Position numbers and translations under genes: made by a program
Part shown: piece after piece, positions 1-9,050 of the stretch
How positions within the stretch are numbered: position 1 is the first letter of the stretch
Layout: every line of letters starts with the position of its first letter
Assembly: GCF_014284125.1 (NCBI RefSeq)
Contig: NZ_JACOFX010000001.1
Location: 806,001-870,000 of the forward strand
Source of the DNA: Undibacterium umbellatum
GTDB taxonomy: Bacteria > Pseudomonadota > Gammaproteobacteria > Burkholderiales > Burkholderiaceae_D
DNA length: 64,000 bases
Direction of reading: 5' to 3'
The notes under the pieces: generated by a model
What the model saw: the letters and a program-made list of their open reading frames with translations, nothing else
What the model was told of the DNA's origin: nothing
Database searches by the model: none

Positions 1-835
1 ATGCCCTGTTCAAATGAGACTGGTCTGCGAGGCCAGTTGCAGCTGCCACCTGCGCCGGTGGCAAACCCTTGGCCAACAGGCATTTGGCCTCGTACAAACG
101 CAATGCCATCAGCATTTGCTGTGGTGTGGCATGATATCGCGCCTTGAAGCTGCGCAAGAAGTGAAAGGGGCTTAGTCCAGCAACCTGCGCCAGTTGCTCA
201 AGGCTGATGCGATCTGCCATGTAGGCACGCATATAATCAAGCACCGCAGCAAAGCGTTGCTTAGCCAGAGATATTGGTGCTTGCGGCGCACTGGCAAAGC
301 GCCTGAATTCAAACAGGATATCAAACAGGAGGCCGTCAAAACTCAGTTTGTCGGCGGCTTGCCAAATCTGCTCAAGCATAACACTCAACCTGCGCGCACT
401 ATTGGCATCATGAGCAACTGCATCCCTGAACCACCAGCCACGCTCGCCCGTCACTTCTGCCACCACTTCAGGGTCTATATACATCATACGATAGCGCCAA
501 CCGGTATCAGTCTCTGCCCTGCCGGTATGCAATTCGTCCGGATTCATCAGAACCACGGAGTCTTGCGGTGCCAGATGATCACTACCCAGATAACGGAAAC
601 GCTCTACCCCGCTGGCAATAGACCCCAGGCCAAAAGCTTCATGCGTATGCGGCTCGAAGGCGTGAGCAACGATATGGGCGCGGTATAACTCGACTCCGGG
701 CCGATGTTGTACCCTTTTGAATTCTGCACGGTCACTCACATGTTCAAAGCTTTCAGGCACACCGGGCATGGACAAAGCGTCCTCATTGCCCTGAAGGCCC
801 TGTTGTATGCTGGTATGGATGTCGGCTATGTTCAT
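1..835 (-). CDS. AraC-family transcriptional regulator, 3' end cut by window edge
   Basis: The minus strand is open from an ATG at 835 to the left edge without a stop, giving 278 residues. The first about 180 residues resemble an AraC cupin-like sensor domain, with a HTHEAFGLG stretch near residue 65 and NPDELHTG near residue 105. The C-terminal part carries the double helix-turn-helix of the family: LEQLAQVAGLSPFHFLRSFK is the first HTH, and ATGLADQSHLNRA, at the very edge, is the start of the second. Perhaps 15-25 residues are missing. AraC proteins of this layout usually control a neighbouring exporter or catabolic gene, but the target would lie outside the window. It sits just downstream of rnhA on the same strand with an 18-bp gap. 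The family call is firm and the ligand is unknown. Confidence 0.88.
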   Translation of the reverse strand, partial: MNIADIHTSIQQGLQGNEDALSMPGVPESFEHVSDRAEFKRVQHRPGVELYRAHIVAHAFEPHTHEAFGLGSIASGVERFRYLGSDHLAPQDSVVLMNPDELHTGRAETDTGWRYRMMYIDPEVVAEVTGERGWWFRDAVAHDANSARRLSVMLEQIWQAADKLSFDGLLFDILFEFRRFASAPQAPISLAKQRFAAVLDYMRAYMADRISLEQLAQVAGLSPFHFLRSFKARYHATPQQMLMALRLYEAKCLLAKGLPPAQVAAATGLADQSHLNRA

Positions 836-853
836 GAGATATCTTGTCTGCTT

Positions 854-1288
854 TTACAGTACCGTTTCAACACCACGGTTAGCCAGTTGATCAGCTCTTT
901 CATTACCAGGATGGCCGGTGTGGCCACGCACCCAGCGCCAGTCAATTTCATGGATGGTGCGGGCGGCATCGAGTTGCTGCCACAGATCGACATTTTTTAC
1001 CGGCGCCTTGGACGCTGTTTTCCAGCCCTTGGCTTTCCAGCCGGTAATCCATTCAGTGATGCCCTTCAACACATACTGGCTATCGGTGTGCAGAGTGATA
1101 TGACAGGGGCGCTTCAATGCACCCAGTGCCTGTATCACTGCCATCAATTCCATGCGGTTATTGGTGGTTTCTTTTTCACCGCCAAATAATTCTTTTTCTT
1201 TATTACCCGCTATCAGCAAAGCGCCCCAGCCACCAACGCCAGGATTACCCTTGCAGGCACCATCTGTGTAAATTTCTATATTATCCAT
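854..1288 (-). CDS. rnhA: Ribonuclease HI
   Basis: This is ribonuclease HI, which cuts the RNA strand of RNA-DNA hybrids and removes R-loops and primer remnants in the cytoplasm. The 144-residue protein begins [17 protein letters not shown]. It shows the four family carboxylates: Asp in YTDGA, Glu in NNRMELMA, Asp in LHTDSQYV and Asp near the end in NERADQLAN. The [12 protein letters not shown] stretch is also typical. An upstream in-frame start at 1330 exists, but the family start is the ATG at 1288, which overlaps the end of the upstream methyltransferase by 8 bp, so the two are probably co-translated. E. coli RnhA has 155 residues, so the length is normal. Confidence 0.96.
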   Translation of the reverse strand: MDNIEIYTDGACKGNPGVGGWGALLIAGNKEKELFGGEKETTNNRMELMAVIQALGALKRPCHITLHTDSQYVLKGITEWITGWKAKGWKTASKAPVKNVDLWQQLDAARTIHEIDWRWVRGHTGHPGNERADQLANRGVETVL

Positions 1289-2054
1289 TTGATTCTTTTG
1301 ATTTGTTTGCCACTGGCAAGGCATGTGCACTGGATACCCGTTTTTGCTTCCATGCGGGTCCTATCAAATGCATGCCTTTTACTCTTTTCACGGCCTGCAA
1401 TATATACACCGCGCCAAAATAAGGCCACCAGCGTTGTCCTGCTTTTTCCATGAAACGATAGCGTTGCAGCCATTTTTCTGATTTGAAAGGCGGCGCATAG
1501 CAACCAAAATCGCAGCTTCCCACTTCCATATTCAATAACTTAAGCCAATCCTTCAAACGCGGTGGGCTGATAAATTCACCCTCTTTGGGCAAGAAATAAT
1601 TCTTGCTCAAGCGCCCGGTCGCCTGCCTTGCCCCCCACAGGCTAGCGCGGTTAAAGCCGGTGATGATGACCCTGCCTTCAGGTATCAGGACCCTTTCCAC
1701 CTCGCGCAATATCTGATGTGGCTCTTGAGCAAATTCAAGCACATGGGGCAAGACGATCAAATCTATGCTGTGCGCATCAAAAGGCAATTCGGCAAAGTCA
1801 TGAATGACAACGACTGGCCGCTTTTGCCCCGGTTGACTTTCATCCGGCATGCGGTAATTGGTCAGCCAGCGATGAGGCATGCGGCTGGCTGCCAGCGCAT
1901 CAACTTGTGGCAAACCTATCTGCAAGGCATTGAAACCAAAGATGTCCACCGTCAATTTATCGAGCATGGCCTGCTCCCATTGACGGATATAGCTACCTGC
2001 TGGCAGCTCTAACCATGATCCAAGGTCTATAATGTTTTTTTCCAAAGCATCCAT
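1281..2054 (-). CDS. YafS-type class I SAM-dependent methyltransferase
   Basis: This is a putative methyltransferase of 257 residues with a Methyltransf_11-like core. Visible features are the start [16 protein letters not shown], the [19 protein letters not shown] stretch after the Rossmann half (the acidic motif and post-I helix), and GRVIITGFN as the next strand. The glycine-rich motif I is poorly conserved ([10 protein letters not shown]), as in other YafS homologues. In E. coli yafS lies between gloB and rnhA in this same divergent arrangement, so synteny supports the assignment. The substrate is unknown. Starts at 2108 and 2054 are both open. I chose 2054 because the longer version would overlap gloB. 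The start is 7 bp from the divergent gloB start. Confidence 0.82.
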   Translation of the reverse strand: MDALEKNIIDLGSWLELPAGSYIRQWEQAMLDKLTVDIFGFNALQIGLPQVDALAASRMPHRWLTNYRMPDESQPGQKRPVVVIHDFAELPFDAHSIDLIVLPHVLEFAQEPHQILREVERVLIPEGRVIITGFNRASLWGARQATGRLSKNYFLPKEGEFISPPRLKDWLKLLNMEVGSCDFGCYAPPFKSEKWLQRYRFMEKAGQRWWPYFGAVYILQAVKRVKGMHLIGPAWKQKRVSSAHALPVANKSKESNG

Positions 2055-2061
2055 GCCTGAT

Positions 2062-2844
2062 ATGAAGAATTCCCTGAGTATATTGACTGTCCCCGCCTTT
2101 GACGACAATTATCTATGGATTATCCATGATGGCCACCATGCTGCCGTGGTTGATCCTGGCGACGCCATGCCAATTTTACAAGCTCTGGCACAACATCAAC
2201 TGACATTGTCCGCTATTTTACTCACTCATCACCATGCAGATCATATTGGCGGTGTGCCGCGCCTGCTGGAACATGCGGCTGTCCCGGTAATTGGCCCAAC
2301 TATAGACAAGATCGCTGTAGTCACCCAAAAACTGCGACAAAATGATGTAGTGACCGTGCCTGGCATCAATCTGGAATTGAAAGTGCTGGATGTACCTGGC
2401 CATACGCTAGGCCATATTGCCTATTTCGCACCTGAACAACATTGGCTGTTTTGTGGTGACACACTGTTTGCCGGAGGTTGCGGCCGCCTGTTTGAAGGCA
2501 CACCTGCACAGATGCTGCATTCTCTGGACCAACTGGCTGCCCTGCCAGATGACACGGCAGTCTATTGCGCCCATGAATATACGCTATCCAATTTACGCTT
2601 TGCCAAAGAAGTAGAACCAGGCAACCAGGATTTGCTTGAGCGGATCAAACGCGAACAGGCCAGACGTGAACAAGGCATACCTACCGTGCCCACCCAGATA
2701 GGACTGGAAAAACAAACCAATCCCTTCTTGCGCAGCCGCGAAACCAGCATCATCAATCGTCTTTTGGAAAGCGGCAAAATCCCTGCCTCACAAAATGATG
2801 TCAGCCATTTCGCCGCCTTGCGTGAATGGAAAAACCGCTTTTAA
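2062..2844 (+). CDS. gloB: Hydroxyacylglutathione hydrolase (glyoxalase II)
   Basis: Glyoxalase II hydrolyses S-D-lactoylglutathione to D-lactate and glutathione, completing methylglyoxal detoxification in the cytoplasm. The 260-residue protein has the metallo-beta-lactamase fold. The metal-binding [10 protein letters not shown] is near residue 57. Later metal ligands lie in [12 protein letters not shown] and [14 protein letters not shown], and the final histidine is in [14 protein letters not shown]. The C-terminal [11 protein letters not shown] region is the glutathione-binding domain typical of GloB. I placed the start at [17 protein letters not shown] because family members begin just before the TIPAFxDNY motif. 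Upstream ATG or alternative starts at 2032 and 2053 are possible. It is followed after 5 bp by earP and may be co-transcribed with it. Confidence 0.96.
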   Translation: MKNSLSILTVPAFDDNYLWIIHDGHHAAVVDPGDAMPILQALAQHQLTLSAILLTHHHADHIGGVPRLLEHAAVPVIGPTIDKIAVVTQKLRQNDVVTVPGINLELKVLDVPGHTLGHIAYFAPEQHWLFCGDTLFAGGCGRLFEGTPAQMLHSLDQLAALPDDTAVYCAHEYTLSNLRFAKEVEPGNQDLLERIKREQARREQGIPTVPTQIGLEKQTNPFLRSRETSIINRLLESGKIPASQNDVSHFAALREWKNRF

Positions 2845-2849
2845 GAACC

Positions 2850-4052
2850 ATGGCAATGCATTTAACAGAAATAAATACAAACTCCCAAGCAAAATCTTTG
2901 GCCCTGTTTTGCAAGGTCGTCGATAACTTTGGCGATATAGGCATTTGCTGGCGCATGGCCAGGCAACTGCAGCAAGAACATGGTATCGCCGTCACGCTAT
3001 GGGTAGATGATTTGCGCAGCTTCCAGCGCATCTGCCCGCAAGTTACTACAGATACCGAAATACAGGAAATCGCTGGTGTCACCGTCAGGCATTGGCGCGA
3101 TCAACAAGGCTCATTCACGGTTGCCGATATTGCCGACATCGTCATCGAGTTTTTTGCCTGCGACATACCGCCAGACTATATTCAAGCCATGGCAAAGTGC
3201 GAGCAACGGCCAGTCTGGCTCAATCTTGAAGGCCTGACAGCCGAAGAGTGGGTGGAAGGCTGCCATACCCTGCCCTCGCCTCATCCGTCTTTACCATTGA
3301 CCAAGCATTTCTTCTTCCCCGGGTTCAATAGCAAAACTGGCGGTCTGCTGCGCGAAGCCCGCCTGGATAGTGAACGTACAGCATTTCAATCAGATCCAGA
3401 GGCCATGACAGCATTTCTGCAGCAATTGGGGCTGACTGAAGCTGAGATCAGTAACACAAAAGTATCGCTGTTTTGCTACCCGCATGCGCCGGTAGCAGAT
3501 TTACTCGAAGCATGGCAAAGCGCAGATACACCTGTCACCTGCCTGGTGCCTGAAGGTGTCGCCGCTGAAACCGTAGAAACATATTTGGGACAAGCCGCCA
3601 AAGCAGGTGCCAGCGTAATCCATGGTGGATTAACAGTCCGCGTCTTGCCATTCATACCGCAAACCGATTACGATAAATTGCTGTGGGCTTGCGATATCAA
3701 CTTTGTCCGTGGTGAAGACTCATTCGTCCGTGCCCAGTGGGCCAACAGACCCTTCATCTGGCATATCTATCCCCAGGATAAAAATCTGCATCATAAGAAG
3801 TTGAATGCATTTTTAAAAACCGCTACATCTGCAACTGCCAGCCTGGCTGCCTTGTCACACGCGTGGAATGCAGTAAGCCATTCCCCCTTGGACTGGACAG
3901 AAATATGGCAAGACTTTCAAGTGGATTTGCCTGAAATTGCACGGCTTTCTGGCATCTGGCAGGAAAAATTGCAAGAAAATGGGGATATGACGAGCAATTT
4001 ATTGAAGTTCGTCAACGCAGTAAAGGTGGCAAGCCAAAAAGATGCAGTATAA
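2850..4052 (+). CDS. earP: EF-P arginine rhamnosyltransferase
   Basis: EarP transfers rhamnose from dTDP-beta-L-rhamnose to Arg32 of elongation factor P, activating it to rescue ribosomes stalled at polyproline. The protein has about 400 residues. Two family signatures are visible: the N-terminal FCKVVDNFGDIGICWR, which contains the conserved aspartates, and the C-terminal RGEDSFVRAQWANRPFIWH, which contributes the nucleotide-sugar site and a conserved Glu. The target gene efp follows after 115 bp on the same strand, the usual pairing. ATGs at 2850 and 2856 are both possible. The longer frame from 2826 would overlap the end of gloB. The enzyme needs a dTDP-rhamnose pathway encoded elsewhere. 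Confidence 0.94.
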   Translation: MAMHLTEINTNSQAKSLALFCKVVDNFGDIGICWRMARQLQQEHGIAVTLWVDDLRSFQRICPQVTTDTEIQEIAGVTVRHWRDQQGSFTVADIADIVIEFFACDIPPDYIQAMAKCEQRPVWLNLEGLTAEEWVEGCHTLPSPHPSLPLTKHFFFPGFNSKTGGLLREARLDSERTAFQSDPEAMTAFLQQLGLTEAEISNTKVSLFCYPHAPVADLLEAWQSADTPVTCLVPEGVAAETVETYLGQAAKAGASVIHGGLTVRVLPFIPQTDYDKLLWACDINFVRGEDSFVRAQWANRPFIWHIYPQDKNLHHKKLNAFLKTATSATASLAALSHAWNAVSHSPLDWTEIWQDFQVDLPEIARLSGIWQEKLQENGDMTSNLLKFVNAVKVASQKDAV

Positions 4053-4167
4053 TGTTGGGTTAATTTTTAACCTGTTTTAAATCTCAATCAAACGTGGGCT
4101 TGCGGTGATTTTTTGCCAGTAGGCAACAGATGATTTTTACGCAACCTACTTTTTACGTATACTCGCT

Positions 4168-4743
4168 ATGAAATTTGCAAAAGAAATTCGTGTTGGCAAC
4201 ATCATTATGGTCGACAGCAAACCAATGATCGTATTGCGCTCTGATGTCAATGGTTCCAGCCGTACAGGTTTCACTTACAAGTGGAAAATGAAAAACCTGT
4301 TGACCAACAGCCCACAAGAAAACGTCTTCCGTGGCGACGACAAGTTTGACGTAGTTGTATTGGACAAAAAGCCAGTTACTTATTCTTACTTCGCTGACCC
4401 ACTGTTCGTATTCATGGACCAAGAATACAACCAGTATGAAATCGAAGCAGAAAACATGGGCGATTCCCTGAATTACCTGAAAGATGGCATGGAATGCGAA
4501 GCCGTATTCTATGACGGCAAAGCGATCTCTGTTGAATTGCCAACGACCATTGTTCGCCAGATCATTTATTCTGAGCCAGCAGTCAAAGGTAATACTTCAG
4601 GCAACGTACTGAAAGAAGCCAAGATCGAAAACGCAATCGAAGAAAATTGCCATATCGTTCAAGTGCCACTGTTCGTCAGCCAGGACGACATGATCGAAAT
4701 CGATACACGCACTAATGAATACAAAAAAGTCGTACGTAACTAA
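4168..4743 (+). CDS. efp: Elongation factor P, rhamnosylated (Arg32) type
   Basis: EF-P binds between the P and E sites of the ribosome and promotes peptide bonds at consecutive prolines. The 191-residue product has the three family domains: the KOW-like N-domain, the OB domain around [19 protein letters not shown], and the C-terminal OB domain ending [14 protein letters not shown], the EF-P signature. The modification loop reads SSRTG with arginine at residue 32 rather than lysine. This matches the upstream earP and means the EpmABC lysylation route is not expected. A strong terminator follows 24 bp after the stop. Start choice is clear because [11 protein letters not shown] fits the family N-terminus. 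Confidence 0.97.
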   Translation: MKFAKEIRVGNIIMVDSKPMIVLRSDVNGSSRTGFTYKWKMKNLLTNSPQENVFRGDDKFDVVVLDKKPVTYSYFADPLFVFMDQEYNQYEIEAENMGDSLNYLKDGMECEAVFYDGKAISVELPTTIVRQIIYSEPAVKGNTSGNVLKEAKIENAIEENCHIVQVPLFVSQDDMIEIDTRTNEYKKVVRN

Positions 4744-4767
4744 GACGTAATTACTTTGTAAAAAAAA

Positions 4768-4792
4768 GCCGCTGAATACAGCGGCTTTTTTT
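4768..4792 (+). terminator. Intrinsic terminator after efp
   Basis: The arms GCCGCTG and CAGCGGC form a perfect 7-bp stem with an AATA loop, followed by seven T. It ends the earP-efp transcript. Confidence 0.92.
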
Positions 4793-4941
4793 CGCCCAAA
4801 ATCATTACATTACCATTTCAGCGCCGTCACCTTCACCGGATTTACTGCAAGGAAAAAGAATTTACCAGTCAAATCTAGACCACTCAAAGACTTCAGATAA
4901 CAATCAAAGCTCAGATAGATAGCTCGTCATAATTTATTCAT

Positions 4942-4970
4942 TTGACAATATTTGCCACGACCCCTAATAT
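4942..4970 (+). promoter_or_regulatory. Sigma-70 promoter, near-consensus
   Basis: The stretch between efp and the next gene (4744-5056) holds the efp terminator and then this promoter: TTGACA at 4942-4947, a 17-bp spacer and TAATAT at 4965-4970. It would start transcription near 4977, leaving about 80-105 nt of leader before the spermidine-synthase-like gene. Nothing else was seen in the gap. Confidence 0.7.
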
Positions 4971-5056
4971 TTTATTATTTCTTACTATTATTTGCTTAAA
5001 AATATTCCAGTCACGATATGAACAGCAAATATTAGACTTCACCAACAAGCGCCTGG

Positions 5057-7468
5057 ATGACGCTCATTATCAAAATACCCGTGAAAAAAATAAACACGCT
5101 GTTCGGAATTTTCTTTGCCTCTGGTTTTGCTGCGCTTGCTTACCAGATTTATTTCGCGAAAAAACTTGCCCTGGTATTTGGCAGCCAGTCCAGCGCTACT
5201 TATACTGTGCTGGCAATTTACATGACGGGCATGGCAATCGGTGCAGCCATAGGTGCTGGTCTGGCGAAACGCACGCGTTTTCCTGTACGGATGTATGCAA
5301 TCGCAGAATTGGCCATCGCTTTATACTGTTTGTGTACGCCCTACATATTTTCATTAGCACATGATATCTATCTGATGATTGCAGTCGGCTATAGGCCTGA
5401 TTCCAGTTCCCTCGTCATTTATCAGGTTTTACTGGGCGCACTGGTCTTGCTTTTCCCGACCATCTTGATGGGTCTGACCTTTCCCTTATTGGTAAAAGCC
5501 GCAGCAGACAGCAAATCCTGCATCGCCTCCATCTCCGGGTTTTATTCCGCCAATACTTTTGGAGCTGCGTCTGGTGCTTTGTTATCCGGCTACCTGATCA
5601 TTCCAGCTCTGGGCATGAATGGCACGCTTTGGCTTTCCTCGGCAATAGATATCCTGGTCGCCGTACTGGGTTTCTTGTTGGTCAGTGAAGCAAAAACTTC
5701 AAATGACCTGCCAGCAAAAGTACATGAGCAAGCAGATCCACATGTACACGGATCACATCGCTTTGGCCTACTTGTCTTGCTTGTCGTCGGCGCACTCACA
5801 ATGATGATGGAAGTCTCGACCATCCACTTGCTGGCGGTAGTCATAGGCAACAGTACCTATGCATTTTCTCTTATGCTGACCTGCTTCCTTGCTGGCTTGG
5901 CACTAGGTGGGCGATATGCAGGAAAGGCATCCAGACGTTCAGCCAATGAACATTTGAATGAAGCTTTGTTCTTGCTGACCTGCACCATCTTGTGCTCTAC
6001 ATTCATGTGGCAGCTTTCTTCCCTGTATTTTTTTGCCCTGGCACAAATTACCGTTCCACACTCATTCTGGTTACGCGAATTTTTGCGAGCCATTCCTGCC
6101 ATCATCATTGCCCTGCCACCGGCATTCGCCATCGGTGCTCTTTACCCTGTCAGTATGAACATAGCATCCAGAGGGCAGCATGATAGTATAGGTTTTCCTT
6201 CAGCCATTAACACCTTGGGTAACATCGCCGGAGTATTGCTGGCGGGATTTGTGCTCTTGCCTGCCATCGGTGGATTTCATACCAGTTTGCTATGCGGCAT
6301 TGTCGCTTTCGTGTTGCTGCTGATTTCCACCTGGAATACGCGCGATAAATCTGCTCCGGCATTTCAGCAGTATGGCAGCGCCATTGCCGCCTCAGTGCTA
6401 CTGATTGCATGCCCCAAACAACTGGACTTGAATGTTATCGCCACCGGCATCAATACATACTTCAGACCTCCGTATTACGCAGGCTGGAAAATGATAGAGC
6501 ATGCAGAAAGTGCAGATGGCGGCCTGACTGCAGTCATGGCACAGAACATCGAAGGTATAGAATTTAAAACCTTGACTACCAATGGCAAGTTCCAGGGAAA
6601 CAATGCCATGAAAAGTGGCAGTGAAATGGCCGCACAAACAGGCTATGGGCTTATTCCCATGCTCCACCTGAGCAATTATGATAAGGCCCTGCTAATAGGA
6701 TATGGAACGGGCGTAACCGCGATGGCGATACATGAATCCGGCTTCAAATCCATGAACATCGTTGACCTTAGCCGTGACTTGGTGAATATTTCCAATCGGC
6801 ATTTTGCCGACGTTAATCAGCATGTTGCGTCACAAACTGGAGTATCTTTTTTTTACACAGATGGCAGAAACTATTTATCACTGACTCAAGACAAATATGA
6901 TCTGATCGCTATACAACTCACGTCCATCTGGTTTGCTGGTGCTGCCTCACTTTACAACCAGGAATTTTATGCCTTGGCCGCAAGCAAACTTGCCCAAGAG
7001 GGCGTTTTAAAACAATGGTTTCAACTAAAGCATATGTCAAAACGAGATTTGGGAGTCATGATCGCCAGTGCAGCCCAAACGTTTCGCTATGTCTGGGTGT
7101 ATGCAGTAGGTACACAAGGTGTCATGATTACCAGTAATAGTCCAAGTGCATTTCCAAATAGCCAAAAGGAAGAACGTCTGCGCTCCATGGACACGAACGC
7201 GAAGATCAGAGCATATCTTGATCTATATCCAAATGGGGTAGGAAGCATACCTGAAGCACTTGTACTGACTCCTGAGCAAGTCCGGTTCATGATTTCATCC
7301 AGGGAATTGCTGCTATCCAACGATAACAATCTCTTACTAGAATACAGCACGCCAAAAGGCAATGCGATGAAAGACGCTGATTTTCGAGACAATCTTGATT
7401 ATCTGAAAAGCTTTGCGTCTAAACCATCACTAAAGCAGGCAGCAACCGAACCAGCATTAATGAACTGA
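5057..7468 (+). CDS. Membrane-fused spermidine synthase-like protein
   Basis: This is an 803-residue fusion. Residues about 10-440 are hydrophobic and contain many predicted membrane helices, as in fused MFS/spermidine-synthase proteins. Residues about 480-700 form a Rossmann domain of the SpeE type, with LIGYGTGVTAMAIHESGF near 544 as the SAM-binding motif and FYTDGRNYLSLTQDKYDLI near 600. In true spermidine synthases the strand after YDLI carries the catalytic Asp (VDxxDP). Here it reads AIQLTS, so the acidic residue is absent and aminopropyl transfer is doubtful. The start may be 5057 or the GTG at 5081. A good promoter precedes it and it appears monocistronic. The substrate is unknown. 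The family call is firm and the activity is not. Confidence 0.8.
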   Translation: MTLIIKIPVKKINTLFGIFFASGFAALAYQIYFAKKLALVFGSQSSATYTVLAIYMTGMAIGAAIGAGLAKRTRFPVRMYAIAELAIALYCLCTPYIFSLAHDIYLMIAVGYRPDSSSLVIYQVLLGALVLLFPTILMGLTFPLLVKAAADSKSCIASISGFYSANTFGAASGALLSGYLIIPALGMNGTLWLSSAIDILVAVLGFLLVSEAKTSNDLPAKVHEQADPHVHGSHRFGLLVLLVVGALTMMMEVSTIHLLAVVIGNSTYAFSLMLTCFLAGLALGGRYAGKASRRSANEHLNEALFLLTCTILCSTFMWQLSSLYFFALAQITVPHSFWLREFLRAIPAIIIALPPAFAIGALYPVSMNIASRGQHDSIGFPSAINTLGNIAGVLLAGFVLLPAIGGFHTSLLCGIVAFVLLLISTWNTRDKSAPAFQQYGSAIAASVLLIACPKQLDLNVIATGINTYFRPPYYAGWKMIEHAESADGGLTAVMAQNIEGIEFKTLTTNGKFQGNNAMKSGSEMAAQTGYGLIPMLHLSNYDKALLIGYGTGVTAMAIHESGFKSMNIVDLSRDLVNISNRHFADVNQHVASQTGVSFFYTDGRNYLSLTQDKYDLIAIQLTSIWFAGAASLYNQEFYALAASKLAQEGVLKQWFQLKHMSKRDLGVMIASAAQTFRYVWVYAVGTQGVMITSNSPSAFPNSQKEERLRSMDTNAKIRAYLDLYPNGVGSIPEALVLTPEQVRFMISSRELLLSNDNNLLLEYSTPKGNAMKDADFRDNLDYLKSFASKPSLKQAATEPALMN

Positions 7469-7501
7469 GAGCAACTAACAAAAACTGGTTTAAAAACGAA
7501 A

Positions 7502-7530
7502 CAGCCCTGCAAAAGAATGTTGCAGGGCTG
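7502..7530. terminator. Bidirectional terminator between convergent genes
   Basis: The arms CAGCCCTGCAA and TTGCAGGGCTG form a perfect 11-bp stem around AAGAATG. On the plus strand TTTCCTT follows. It lies between the converging spermidine-synthase-like gene and metQ. Confidence 0.85.
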
Positions 7531-7550
7531 TTTCCTTCATCAGCAAACTA

Positions 7551-8363
7551 TTAAAAAGCCGGTACGACCGCGCCCTTGTATTTCTCTTCGATGAATTTTT
7601 TGACTTCTGGTGAATTCAATGCGGCAACCAGTTTTTTGAATGCCGGACTGTTTTTATTGTCTTCACGTGCCACCAGTAAATTCGCATATGGGGAATTTGC
7701 ATCTTCGATAAACAGCGAGTCTTTCACAGGATTGAGTTTCGCTTCAATCGCATAATTGGTATTGATCAAAGCCAAATCAACCTGGTTCAATACACGTGGC
7801 AGAGTCGCCGCTTCCAGCTCTTTGAATTTCAGTTTCTTAGGGTTTTCAATAATATCTTTTTGAGTGGCCGAGATATTTTTTGGGTCCTTCAATTTCACCA
7901 AACCCTGTTTGGCCAGCAACAACAAGGCACGACCAGAATTGGATGGATCATTCGGGATAGCGACTGTTGCACCATCAGGTAAATCAGCCAGTTTTTTGTA
8001 CTTGCTTGAGTAGGCAGCGAAGGGTTCTACGTGCACCTTGGCGATAGGCACTTCGATATCGTTCTTGTGGTTTTTCTTGAATTCGTTCAGGTAAGGCTGA
8101 TGCAAAAAGAAATTGCCGTCCAGGTGTTTTTCATTGACTTGTACTGCTGGCTGTATGTAGTCGGTGAATACTTTCACTTTCAAATCCACACCTTCTTTAG
8201 CCAGTTTTGGCTTGATAAATTCCAGTATCTCTGCATGTGGCACAGGGCTGGCAGCAATGTGTAAAGTTTCCACCGCAAATACTGTTGCTGGTGCAAACAC
8301 AGCAGCGGCTGCCAGACTGCCTGCCAGGATAAGAGAGAAACGACGTTTCAGGTTCAAAGACAT
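7551..8363 (-). CDS. metQ: Methionine-binding protein of the MetNIQ importer
   Basis: This is the periplasmic substrate-binding component (NlpA family) of the methionine ABC importer, 270 residues. An N-terminal Sec signal with a hydrophobic stretch ends near ATVFA, followed by the mature sequence ETLHIAASPVPHAEILEF, typical of MetQ. No lipobox cysteine is present, so the protein looks like a soluble periplasmic form and not a lipoprotein. TDYIQPAVQVNEKHLDGNFF and AIPNDPSNSGRALLLL are strongly conserved family stretches that line the methionine pocket. It is the last gene of the metN-metI-metQ operon, 27 bp after metI. A relative with affinity for D-methionine or short peptides cannot be excluded. 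Confidence 0.93.
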   Translation of the reverse strand: MSLNLKRRFSLILAGSLAAAAVFAPATVFAVETLHIAASPVPHAEILEFIKPKLAKEGVDLKVKVFTDYIQPAVQVNEKHLDGNFFLHQPYLNEFKKNHKNDIEVPIAKVHVEPFAAYSSKYKKLADLPDGATVAIPNDPSNSGRALLLLAKQGLVKLKDPKNISATQKDIIENPKKLKFKELEAATLPRVLNQVDLALINTNYAIEAKLNPVKDSLFIEDANSPYANLLVAREDNKNSPAFKKLVAALNSPEVKKFIEEKYKGAVVPAF

Positions 8364-8390
8364 ATAGACTCCAATTTAAAAAATATAAAC

Positions 8391-9050
8391 TTACTTACGT
8401 GTGAATTTCAAAACCAGCTTGTCACCTGCAAATTGCAGCAACTGCACCAGTACAATCAAAATAAATACCGTGACCACCATGACCTCAGTCTGGAAACGCT
8501 GGTAACCATAGCGCAGGGCCAGATCACCCAGCCCACCTCCGCCGATCACTCCCGACATGGCCGCATATGACACCAGAGCTATCGTGGTCACCGTTGCAGC
8601 AGCCAGCAAACCAGGCAAAGCTTCAGGTAATAAGGCATGCCAAATAATTTGCCAGGTCTTGGCACCCATGGCCTGGCAGGCTTCGATAATTCCTTTATCC
8701 ACTTCACGCAAAACGTTTTCTACCAGCCGCGCAAAGAATGGTGTCGTGCCTATCACCAGCGGCGGTATCGTGCCTGGCACACCCAGCGATGTTCCCATCA
8801 ATATCAGCGTGAAAGGGATCAGTACAATCAGCAGAATAATGAAAGGGATGGAGCGCAAAATATTCACCACAACAGATAACACCCCGTAGAGAAAACCCTG
8901 CTCCAGCAATTGTTTTTTACCTGTCAAAAATAGCAACACACCCAGAGGCAAACCCAGCAACACTGTGAATAGCAGTGAGGCACCTGTCATGGTCAAAGTA
9001 TCGAGTGTCGCCAGTGCGATATCACCCCAGTCAATTTGAGAGAAATCCAT
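8391..9050 (-). CDS. metI: Methionine ABC importer permease
   Basis: This is the inner-membrane permease of the methionine importer, 219 residues with about five membrane helices. The cytoplasmic coupling loop EACQAMGAKTWQIIWHALLPEALPGL (positions about 8590-8670) carries the EAA motif that docks on MetN. The ATG at 9050 overlaps the metN stop codon by one base (TGATG), indicating translational coupling. A TTG one codon upstream is also open. Length and loop sequence match the MetI family. Confidence 0.93.
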   Translation of the reverse strand: MDFSQIDWGDIALATLDTLTMTGASLLFTVLLGLPLGVLLFLTGKKQLLEQGFLYGVLSVVVNILRSIPFIILLIVLIPFTLILMGTSLGVPGTIPPLVIGTTPFFARLVENVLREVDKGIIEACQAMGAKTWQIIWHALLPEALPGLLAAATVTTIALVSYAAMSGVIGGGGLGDLALRYGYQRFQTEVMVVTVFILIVLVQLLQFAGDKLVLKFTRK

